From DASYZQ01 sp035946175 (lineage in GTDB: Bacteria > Patescibacteriota > Saccharimonadia > Saccharimonadales > UBA4665): DNA of 64,000 bases. Each line of letters begins with the position of its first letter. Within the stretch, counting starts at the first letter, position 1. The notes under the pieces are model-generated. The model was not told the origin of the DNA and did no database searches. It saw only the letters and a list, made by a program, of their open reading frames with translations. The translations under genes were made by a program, and so were the position numbers. Shown here one piece after another: positions 8,123 through 14,649 of this stretch. The stretch lies in contig DASYZQ010000014.1 in assembly GCA_035946175.1 (NCBI GenBank), forward strand, positions 1 to 64,000. Reading direction: 5' to 3'.

Positions 8123-8138
8123 CATCAAATATCTGTTT

Positions 8139-8156
8139 CGGCAGATAAATCTGCCG
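8139..8156. other. Perfect palindromic hairpin
   Basis: CGGCAGAT-AA-ATCTGCCG lies 17 nt after the LCP stop codon, between convergent genes. It probably folds as a 6-bp stem with a TAAA loop. It lacks a T-run, so it is at best a weak terminator or mRNA-end stabiliser. Confidence 0.4.
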
Positions 8157-8239
8157 TCACTAATTCCGGCCTTTATTCAGCAACACTGCCGCAGTTCTAT
8201 CTTAACGCGGTTGTCGTAGCCCAAAGAGAGCAGGAGTCG

Positions 8240-8803
8240 TCAGAAGCGAATGCGCTGGATAAAACGGTCGACGGCATCATAACTGTGAGTCTGATCGAAT
8301 GGCAAATGGGCCGACACCACAGCCACCACTCGATCCTGTATATCCGGCCCCACGTAGACGCTTAGTGGCGGTACAAAGCGCTTCATCGGCAAAAAGATGA
8401 TGGCCGTCACCGCTCCTTCTTCTGCTAGAGCGTAGACCTTGAAGTCACTATAAGGACGAAAAGCTACGCCGACACTGATCCCTCTCCCATCGACAGTATA
8501 TTGCAGTTCCCGTGGTGGGCGTCCGGCAGCCATACCCAGGATAATTGCCACAACAACTATTACCACAACTGAGACGATATCATGCACAAATACATACACG
8601 AGGCCAGCCAAAAGCGCTGTAGCAAGCGTCAGTAGAGCATACCAGCCGAACGATTTCTCGTGCGCGATAAATTCCGATGCTGACCAGCTGACCGACTGTG
8701 CATCAGCGGCACTTTTGGAATCATCCACGACATCTTTGTTCTGGAACTCTTGCTCATCCGCCGGATGATCTGGTTCATCGACTTGATGCTTATCCTTATC
8801 CAT
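8240..8803 (-). CDS. Two-TM membrane protein, bPH-like C-terminus
   Basis: A 187-residue protein with an acidic cytoplasmic N-terminus (about 1-55), two closely spaced TM helices (about 62-80 and 84-101), then a beta-rich domain starting RPPRELQYTVDGRGI that resembles bacterial PH-like domains of two-TM proteins. Function unknown. The frame is open much further upstream, but TACAAT (8816-8811 on the minus strand) ends 7 nt before the ATG at 8803, so I take that as a leaderless start. The ATG at 8812 overlaps the -10 box and would be untranscribed. Confidence 0.65.
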   Translation of the reverse strand: MDKDKHQVDEPDHPADEQEFQNKDVVDDSKSAADAQSVSWSASEFIAHEKSFGWYALLTLATALLAGLVYVFVHDIVSVVVIVVVAIILGMAAGRPPRELQYTVDGRGISVGVAFRPYSDFKVYALAEEGAVTAIIFLPMKRFVPPLSVYVGPDIQDRVVAVVSAHLPFDQTHSYDAVDRFIQRIRF

Positions 8804-8967
8804 TATCGTCATTGTACACTGAAAGCTCAGGCGGGACCAAATCGGACAGTTTCCCAGTAGAGCGAGTCTAACACCTCGTACGACTTGAGTTCTGTGCCGT
8901 AGGACTTCATGTTTTAAAATCAGTAGGCCTGATGCAATTGTAGTGTACTTTACAAATATATCGAGCA

Positions 8968-8980
8968 TATAATCTTTATT
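8968..8980 (+). promoter_or_regulatory. -10 box, leaderless start
   Basis: TATAAT at 8968-8973 ends seven bases before an ATG at 8981, the spacing seen at other leaderless starts in this window. Confidence 0.5.
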
Positions 8981-9079
8981 ATGCAGCCTGCTAACAACGT
9001 CACTATAGCAAGCAAGAATCAGATTGCGCGCATGCTTGAGCTTGGCGGACTCAACGAGCAAAATGCTCGCCTACTATAA
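8981..9079 (+). CDS. Possible 32-residue peptide
   Basis: A short frame starting at an ATG placed exactly where a TATAAT-driven transcript would begin. The product is 32 residues, amphipathic, starting MQPANNV and ending NEQNARLL. It stops 5 nt before the ATG of the large membrane protein at 9085, so it could be a translated leader that couples or regulates that gene. The end of the frame contains the small inverted repeat GAGCA-AAA-TGCTC. Coding status is uncertain. Confidence 0.35.
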   Translation: MQPANNVTIASKNQIARMLELGGLNEQNARLL

Positions 9080-9084
9080 AACAT

Positions 9085-10716
9085 ATGCCAGGAGCCCATG
9101 ACACCCACGGCGGTGAGCGAAGTATCTCGGCTCAGAGGCACTTCTCTCTGATATCCAAAACCGTTCTACGGCTCATTGCAGACGTTCGACAGTGGAACCA
9201 CTATTGCGTGGGTCATCCGTATATTCGGCTCGCACTCAATTTTACGGTGCTATTCGCGATCTTTTGGGGTATTGGTATTAGCAGGCTCGATCCGGACTTC
9301 GGCTGGCATTTGCAAACTGGTCGGTACATATGGGCACATGGTATCCCGGCCCATGACATATTTACCTACACAGCCCATAGTTTTGCCTGGATCGATCACG
9401 AATGGGGAAATGACGTCATACTTTCGGTATTCTACAGCATTGGCGGCTATCAGCTTGTCTCGGCACTTTATGCAGCTCTGTGGGCACTGGCCGTACTGGT
9501 TGGCGGCGGCAGGCGCTGCCGCATATTAGTGCTGCTCCCTGCTGCCCTGGCCATAACAGAGTATGCCGGAAATCGTCCGCTGGCCTGGTCGGCTTGCCTT
9601 CTCGCAGCCGTGTTGAGCACCTTGCGCAACGGCTATAGGGGGAGGAGATGGTATTTATACTTACCGCTGCTTTTTGCGGTCTGGGCTAACCTGCATGCCG
9701 GCTTTGTTGCTGGGCTTGCGGTTATAGGGTACTATGCGCTGCTGAGACGACGGCGCTTAATTTTTCTTTTACTGCTGCTTTCCATAAGCGCCACGCTTAT
9801 CAACCCGTATGGTCCACGGCTATATGAGGAGATCTATCGTACGCTGAACGATCCGGCACTGCACCACCAAATTGCTGAGTGGGCATATTTCTATATACCA
9901 GAAACTGCCTGGCTTTTCGTCATATTGTGGCTGGCAGGACTTTGGATCTATCGCCCAAGGGTCGGGCATCAAACAATATCAGACCCCCACAGCATTAACG
10001 GCAAACGGGTCTTCCGCTGGGTGATCCAGGTTGGGGCGCAATTGACTCAGACAGGCAAAACAGTAGCGGTTACAGCATCACTGCTGCTGAGACGACAGGC
10101 CCCGCCAGCATCTGTTCGAATCTGGTTACAGTACTGGCTGAGAATCAGCGTATTACTTTTTTTGAGCACATTATCAGCAACACGTAATTTGCCGTTTTTT
10201 GTAGTGGGCAGTGTGCGTGAGTTCGATGACTCCGTAAGCCGCGCTTTGGGGGCTATCCCAAAGAATTTGGATCGGCGGCAGCGCTTTGTGGCTGCTGGGC
10301 TGCTGGGATTATTCTCCGTTGGTTTATTGGTCTCGGGCGCACTGGCATATGCACCATGGGGGACAAGTCGGCTCGCAGAATATCCAATTGGGGCTGTAGT
10401 ATATTTACGCCATCATGCTTGTAGTGGCAATCTTTTCAATGATTATAATTACGGAGGCTATCTTATCTGGCAGCTACCGAATGAGCCAGTATATATTGAT
10501 GGCCGGATGCCGACCTGGCGGCAATACATGGACCAGTATGAGGCAACCGTGAAGCGACCGACTACACAGTATGCTCGGCAATTCCATCGCTACAATATTC
10601 GGTGTGCACTTCTTCGCGATGGAGCCGATAATAGGCTGAAAGACATTCTCCGGAGAGCAGGTTGGGAACCAGTCGTTCAGGGAAATGGAGCTACATTACT
10701 TCTGAAACCAACATAA
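9085..10716 (+). CDS. Polytopic membrane protein, GT-C-like
   Basis: A 543-residue protein with about 9-10 hydrophobic segments. An early extracytoplasmic loop has DPDFGWHLQTGRYIWAHG, like the acidic loop-1 motif of GT-C glycosyltransferases. The hydrophilic C-terminal 110 residues contain FNDYNYGGYLIWQLPNEPVY followed by IDGR, a motif I associate with a widespread uncharacterised membrane-glycosyltransferase-like family. It may transfer sugars from a polyprenyl carrier outside the membrane, but donor and acceptor are unknown. It probably shares the 8968 promoter with the small upstream frame. A tRNA-Ser lies 10 nt downstream on the other strand. Confidence 0.65.
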   Translation: MPGAHDTHGGERSISAQRHFSLISKTVLRLIADVRQWNHYCVGHPYIRLALNFTVLFAIFWGIGISRLDPDFGWHLQTGRYIWAHGIPAHDIFTYTAHSFAWIDHEWGNDVILSVFYSIGGYQLVSALYAALWALAVLVGGGRRCRILVLLPAALAITEYAGNRPLAWSACLLAAVLSTLRNGYRGRRWYLYLPLLFAVWANLHAGFVAGLAVIGYYALLRRRRLIFLLLLLSISATLINPYGPRLYEEIYRTLNDPALHHQIAEWAYFYIPETAWLFVILWLAGLWIYRPRVGHQTISDPHSINGKRVFRWVIQVGAQLTQTGKTVAVTASLLLRRQAPPASVRIWLQYWLRISVLLFLSTLSATRNLPFFVVGSVREFDDSVSRALGAIPKNLDRRQRFVAAGLLGLFSVGLLVSGALAYAPWGTSRLAEYPIGAVVYLRHHACSGNLFNDYNYGGYLIWQLPNEPVYIDGRMPTWRQYMDQYEATVKRPTTQYARQFHRYNIRCALLRDGADNRLKDILRRAGWEPVVQGNGATLLLKPT

Positions 10717-10726
10717 TGAGGTTACA

Positions 10727-10819
10727 TGGCGGAGAGGGAGGGATTCGAACCCTCGCGGGGACTCTCGCCCCCCTAACGATTTAGCAAACCGTCCCCTTCA
10801 GCCGCTTGGGTACCTCTCC
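10727..10819 (-). tRNA. tRNA-Ser(GCT)
   Basis: A 93-nt gene including an encoded CCA (10729-10727). The acceptor stem GGAGAGG pairs with CCTCTCC, then discriminator G. The anticodon loop TTGCTAA gives anticodon GCT (codons AGC/AGU). It has a long variable arm typical of serine tRNAs and a GGTTCGAATCC T-arm. Confidence 0.96.
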
Positions 10820-11038
10820 ATGAACCTACCTGGCTATTGTACTACAGGCTGACCCCTAAGGCTACGGGGACTCTCGCCTCTTTGAGGCAATTGCTACCCG
10901 CGCTATATCTTTACGTGTGATAGCGAAAACTAGGGTATAGCGAATTGCTGCATGTACTCTGGCTAACCAGCGCCTGAGGTGATAATCTGTTTTATGGACA
11001 CCGCGACATATAGAACATCAAAAAAGTGTGTACCCCGT
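10820..11038. other. Spacer between two tRNA-Ser genes with a tRNA fragment
   Basis: No gene seen. CGGGGACTCTCGCC at 10865-10878 is an exact 14-nt copy of tRNA-Ser(GCT) sequence at 10756-10769 (variable arm), in the same orientation. This may be the remnant of a partial tRNA duplication or insertion. AT-rich boxes near 11008-11015 could form the promoter of the next tRNA. Confidence 0.4.
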
Positions 11039-11130
11039 GGAGGGGTCGGATAGTCCGGTTTATTCCACCGATCTTGAAAATCGGCAAGCCCCAAAAGGCT
11101 TCGTGGGTTCGAATCCCACCCCCTCCGCCA
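11039..11130 (+). tRNA. tRNA-Ser(TGA)
   Basis: A 92-nt gene with encoded CCA (11128-11130). The acceptor GGAGGGG pairs with CCCCTCC, followed by discriminator G. The anticodon stem CCGAT/ATCGG encloses CTTGAAA, giving anticodon TGA (UCN codons, mainly UCA). It has a long variable arm and a GGTTCGAATCC T-arm. Confidence 0.96.
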
Positions 11131-11433
11131 ATTGGTTTATATTCGTGATATGTGCGTACGATTTAGCCCGGACAGCAATGTCGTTGTACGAAAAGCAGCA
11201 AGGCATACGGTCGACGTACTGAATCGAGCGATTTTATTAACACCTCCCACACGTAAGTAACTATGCATATCATAGACTGCTATATCCAACAGCTGGCTAT
11301 GACCAGCATGTTGTGATTAATGTGTTGTAAATAGATATGTTTGTCGTTGCATACTAATTATTGTCTAAGCTATACTGGGGGGTAACACAAAAATAGCTGA
11401 TTCTTAGATTAGGTAACGTGGAGGGTAACAATT
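11131..11433. promoter_or_regulatory. hsp20 upstream region with promoter
   Basis: About 300 bases without a gene. The clear element is a promoter, TTGCAT (11347-11352), 18-nt spacer, TATACT (11371-11376), followed by a leader of about 50 nt. The ribosome-binding site GGAGGG lies 9 nt before the ATG at 11434. I see no CIRCE element. This is one of the few genes here with a long leader and a strong SD. Confidence 0.6.
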
Positions 11434-11931
11434 ATGGCGCGACGCAATCGCGACGACGATCTGTTGATGGAGGACGATGAGCTGACAGCCGCCTTTTTAG
11501 GTGATGATGACACAGCAGTCGAACCAGCAGCTGGTACGCCGGCAGAAGGGACTACGCAGCAGCCGCCAGCGGCTGCACAAGATGAGTGGGATGAAAGTGA
11601 AGATCTGCCGGGACAACTGGCAGTCGACGTGTACGAGACTAAAGAGAAACTGGTCGTCAAGGCACGAACCGCCGGGGTCAACAAAAATGAGCTTGACGTC
11701 AGCATATCAGATAATACTCTGAGCATTCGCGGCACTCTTTCGGCTGGCAATGAAGAAGGCGTTGAGAACTACTTTGTACAGGAATGCTATTGGGGTGAAT
11801 TCTCACGAAGCATTGCTCTGCCAGTACCTGTGAAGGAAGAGGATATTGAGGCTGTTTTGAAAGATGGAGTTTTGACTATCAGCTTCACCAAGGTTAAGCA
11901 GGATACTGTCAAAAAGATCCAGATCCTCTAA
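11434..11931 (+). CDS. Small heat-shock protein, Hsp20/alpha-crystallin
   Basis: A 165-residue ATP-independent chaperone. The acidic, disordered N-terminus (1-60, Asp/Glu/Pro/Ala rich) precedes the alpha-crystallin domain (about 64-150): LAVDVYETKEKLVVKART, the V-x-I-x-x-N-T-L-x-I-R-G strand, and the F-x-R-x-I-x-L-P strand (FSRSIALPVPV). The A-x-x-x-x-G-V-L motif appears as AVLKDGVLTISF. It holds unfolding proteins in the cytoplasm. Monocistronic, between its own promoter and a strong terminator. Confidence 0.95.
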   Translation: MARRNRDDDLLMEDDELTAAFLGDDDTAVEPAAGTPAEGTTQQPPAAAQDEWDESEDLPGQLAVDVYETKEKLVVKARTAGVNKNELDVSISDNTLSIRGTLSAGNEEGVENYFVQECYWGEFSRSIALPVPVKEEDIEAVLKDGVLTISFTKVKQDTVKKIQIL

Positions 11932-11975
11932 GCTGAGACTACGGCATATGATGGCAAGGCAGCTTACAGCAGCAG

Positions 11976-12008
11976 AAATACCGCTCCTTTTTGGAGCGGT
12001 ATTTGTTT
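11976..12008 (+). terminator. Intrinsic terminator of hsp20
   Basis: AATACCGCTCC-TTTTT-GGAGCGGTATT, an 11-bp perfect stem followed by TTGTTTT. Because of symmetry it may also serve the convergent pilin-like gene on the minus strand. Confidence 0.9.
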
Positions 12009-12039
12009 TAGACGAATTTAGGATAGCCAGAAAGCCGTC

Positions 12040-12462
12040 TTAACTCGTGCCGACGACCCTGTTGAGGACGAATTGCACCAAGAACTGAGCAAAGGCAACG
12101 ATGATGATGCCGACGATAGCGTAGACAATGGTCGTGCGGGCAGTCGTCAGCTTGCCGGTGTCACCACCTGATGTCAGATATTGGAAGCCGCCATATATAA
12201 TCATGATAACCGCTAGGATGCCGACAAGAGCCGAAAATATATTGACGACCGTGGTTATAAGATTGTTAATCCTTGTGGTACCGCCTGATGTAGACGCCGG
12301 CTGACAACCCGTGCCACTACCGACATCGAAATTTGTACCTTGTGACAAACAATTATTAATATCTGCCTGGGCGTGCACCGTTATAGGTACGGCTACCGGT
12401 ACAGCAATCAGTAGCACTGCAGCAATCAGTGCCGTTATCTTCTTACGAAACGCATATACCAT
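12040..12462 (-). CDS. Pilin-like T4SS protein (Mbov_0395/TrbC-like)
   Basis: A 140-residue protein with a signal peptide (about 7-31, ending VHAQA), a short Cys-containing extracellular segment (C38, C53), then two TM helices (about 68-90, 106-130) separated by a short loop GGFQYLTSGGDTGKLTTAR. That loop recurs in five other proteins of this window (27-29 kb). The fold resembles VirB2/TrbC pilin subunits; in CPR genomes such proteins accompany PrgI/VirB4. SD AAAGGA lies 8 nt before the ATG. A -10-like TATAAA upstream suggests it has its own promoter apart from the operon behind it. Confidence 0.8.
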   Translation of the reverse strand: MVYAFRKKITALIAAVLLIAVPVAVPITVHAQADINNCLSQGTNFDVGSGTGCQPASTSGGTTRINNLITTVVNIFSALVGILAVIMIIYGGFQYLTSGGDTGKLTTARTTIVYAIVGIIIVAFAQFLVQFVLNRVVGTS

Positions 12463-12556
12463 CGATGGTTCCTTTCTTATCTCTTGTGTTTATTTATACC
12501 ACACTGAACACGAGGCTTTCAACATAGACTCAAAAACCCGAAATGCCCCAATGGCA

Positions 12557-13321
12557 CTATGGTGTTGAAACCGTATATTGAATATCATAATTGTTAGGGT
12601 TAAGGCCAAGCGATTGTATATATTGCTGCACCTGCAACTTCTCTTGGGCTATGGATGCATTTTCATCCGACATCTGTGATTCATTTAAGATGAGTTCGGC
12701 GTTGAGCACTAGTACTGGCTTATTATTGGGCCCTAGTGGGAAGCTTGCAGACAAGTTAAAGTATAAATTATCATATGGGAGGTGAGATAGTATAGGGTCT
12801 TGATAAATCTTGGAGGCCCCATTATTAAAGGTAATGCCTTGCTCCCCCTCGGATGGCTCTGGAGCTACCGCAAGCGCCTTCCTTTGGTCCTCCGGTAGTC
12901 GATTTATGGGAATATTCTTAGGCTTGAAACTAAATACTTTGCCACTAATAACACTGCCTCTTACATCGTATACCTTCCCGACAGTTATAGTATAGGTAGT
13001 CTTATCACTCATCGGATATTTAAGGTCGATATTGAGCGTATTGCCACGTACACTGTATGACGAGATAATTGACGGCTTAGCTGATATAACCAGGCCGTTG
13101 CTGGTTATAGATTTATTGAACTCTATTTTAAAGAATGGTGTATATTCGGCGACATTACTTATGTCAGGATTAGTGGCTGTAACCCGAAACCTCAGAGCAT
13201 TATAGGCAAAATATAAACCTACAGCCGTAATAAGAACGGCGGCGACAAGAACCGGCTTCAACCATTTTGGTCTGCTCGCTGTGCCCGACTCGGCTTCCGG
13301 TAAAACTATCTCTGGTTCCAT
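12557..13321 (-). CDS. Membrane-anchored Ig-like (Big_5-type) protein
   Basis: A 254-residue protein with a cytoplasmic N-terminus, one TM helix (about 22-42) and an extracytoplasmic beta-sandwich (about 45-140) resembling Big_5 Ig-like domains (P-x-F-x-I-x-F-N-K-S-I, then YTITVGKVYDVRG). An unknown C-terminal domain (about 155-254) ends NNYDIQYTVSTP. I choose the ATG at 13321 because AAGGAG stands 9 nt before it. The last gene of the secretion operon; its SD lies inside the 3' end of the hydrolase gene, so they are coupled. Probably a structural or accessory envelope component of the secretion machine. Confidence 0.65.
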   Translation of the reverse strand: MEPEIVLPEAESGTASRPKWLKPVLVAAVLITAVGLYFAYNALRFRVTATNPDISNVAEYTPFFKIEFNKSITSNGLVISAKPSIISSYSVRGNTLNIDLKYPMSDKTTYTITVGKVYDVRGSVISGKVFSFKPKNIPINRLPEDQRKALAVAPEPSEGEQGITFNNGASKIYQDPILSHLPYDNLYFNLSASFPLGPNNKPVLVLNAELILNESQMSDENASIAQEKLQVQQYIQSLGLNPNNYDIQYTVSTP

Positions 13322-13344
13322 GCGAATTGTCTCCTTTACAGATC

Positions 13345-14649
13345 CTACTTCGGTACTACACCGTGCCATTCAAAGTGCATATAATCCTTCGGGCTTGTCC
13401 AGCTCCCTCCCCAGGTAAATCCGTGATCATAGAATGCTTTAACATACGCATCAGGCATTGTATGTGCTGCTGGCGCCCCACTTCCAATGAATGGATTGCC
13501 GGGTGGGGGGATACTCCAGTTGATATCACATGCAGCTCCATATGTATGATAGCTCGCTACACCAATATTTGATGAACCGTTGTTTGAATCAAATCTATAA
13601 CAACCAAACTGGTATACTTTGTAATTAATATGTTCGGCTTGGATTTGTTGCACTGTAGCCTCTAAACACGGCGCAACAAGTGGGCTTACTTGGGTGGTAA
13701 ATCCCCAAAGCGTTACGTTGACGAGATGGAGATCAGGATGACTGGAAGCAGTGCCGTAGTTACCAAAAATTTTAACAAGCTGCGCTACGCTGTATTGTGG
13801 CAGATAGACTGGGCTTGTCACCGTGCAATTTCCCGGGACAGTCACGCCCGATGAACAGTTGCTCCCTCCTTGGCCACCACCATTACCGTTGCCAGTGCCT
13901 CCACCCTGGTGTATTGCCACGGGCAACGCAACTGCCGGAGCAGAACTCCAAAATTTATTTAGATAACTGCGGGCGTTGGCAACTTCTCGTTCATAGTTCG
14001 AACCGTCCGGGGTCCCGGAATGCTGGACTGCCTGCGCTGCTACCCATGGCTGCATGCTCTGCCAACCGGTAACATTCTGGAGACCCTTGCTTAACGCCGA
14101 CGGAGCACCACTGCCAGGTGGACTCCCGAAAAACGCTTCGGCGGCATAGGCTGGCGTCATAAGTTGATTAATGGCCGCAACATCATTGATGTTACTTGAT
14201 ATCGTGCTCCAGTTAAAAGTTATCTGCTGCTGAAAAACTCCTAAGGAGGTTCCGCTGCTGCCATCACCCTGTTTGTTGGGATTGTGCTCCGATAAAGGAA
14301 CATTCTGATTTGCTAAGCTCAGTAGTGTAGATTCATCGAGGCCCACCATCAGGCCTATCTGAGCTGCATTTTCTCCTAAGCCATCTGTTTTAGCGATCCC
14401 AATGATGGTTTTAGCGTTGTCATCTTGTGCCGCTGAGCCTGAAACATTGCCTGGACCACTGCCAGTGCTGTTAAAATTAGTACATCCAAAAGTCGGATCA
14501 AAGAACGGCGTATCATTCAGCTGAGCTTCCTCCCCAACGCTCAACGTACGGGCAAAAGCAGTTGACGGCCATACCAGCATACAGATATATACCGCGATCC
14601 CCGCCCAGAAGCTCAGCCGTTTTATATGGTACAGTTTCTTATGGTTCAT
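13345..14649 (-). CDS. Bifunctional murein hydrolase, SLT-like plus M15 peptidase
   Basis: A 434-residue secreted protein. A signal sequence (about 10-33) is followed by a lysozyme/SLT-like module (about 75-240) in which the segment from AAQIGLMVGLDEST through SLGVFQQQ to MTPAYAAEAFF and AQAVQHSGTPDGSNYEREV resembles a domain common in actinobacterial secreted proteins. A Gly/Asn-rich linker (about 245-265) precedes a C-terminal M15/VanY-type zinc peptidase with S-Y-H-x-x-G-x-A-x-D (SYHTYGAACDIN) and D-Y-M-H-F-E-W-H (ligands H, D, H). Such enzymes cut peptidoglycan; in a T4SS this is the VirB1 role, opening the wall for the machine. Its ATG overlaps the upstream stop (ATGA). Confidence 0.8.
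   Translation of the reverse strand: MNHKKLYHIKRLSFWAGIAVYICMLVWPSTAFARTLSVGEEAQLNDTPFFDPTFGCTNFNSTGSGPGNVSGSAAQDDNAKTIIGIAKTDGLGENAAQIGLMVGLDESTLLSLANQNVPLSEHNPNKQGDGSSGTSLGVFQQQITFNWSTISSNINDVAAINQLMTPAYAAEAFFGSPPGSGAPSALSKGLQNVTGWQSMQPWVAAQAVQHSGTPDGSNYEREVANARSYLNKFWSSAPAVALPVAIHQGGGTGNGNGGGQGGSNCSSGVTVPGNCTVTSPVYLPQYSVAQLVKIFGNYGTASSHPDLHLVNVTLWGFTTQVSPLVAPCLEATVQQIQAEHINYKVYQFGCYRFDSNNGSSNIGVASYHTYGAACDINWSIPPPGNPFIGSGAPAAHTMPDAYVKAFYDHGFTWGGSWTSPKDYMHFEWHGVVPK

Noticed and set aside
11028..11222. 64-codon frame across tRNA-Ser(TGA)
   Set aside because: It overlaps the tRNA almost completely, so it is a reading-frame artefact of the tRNA.
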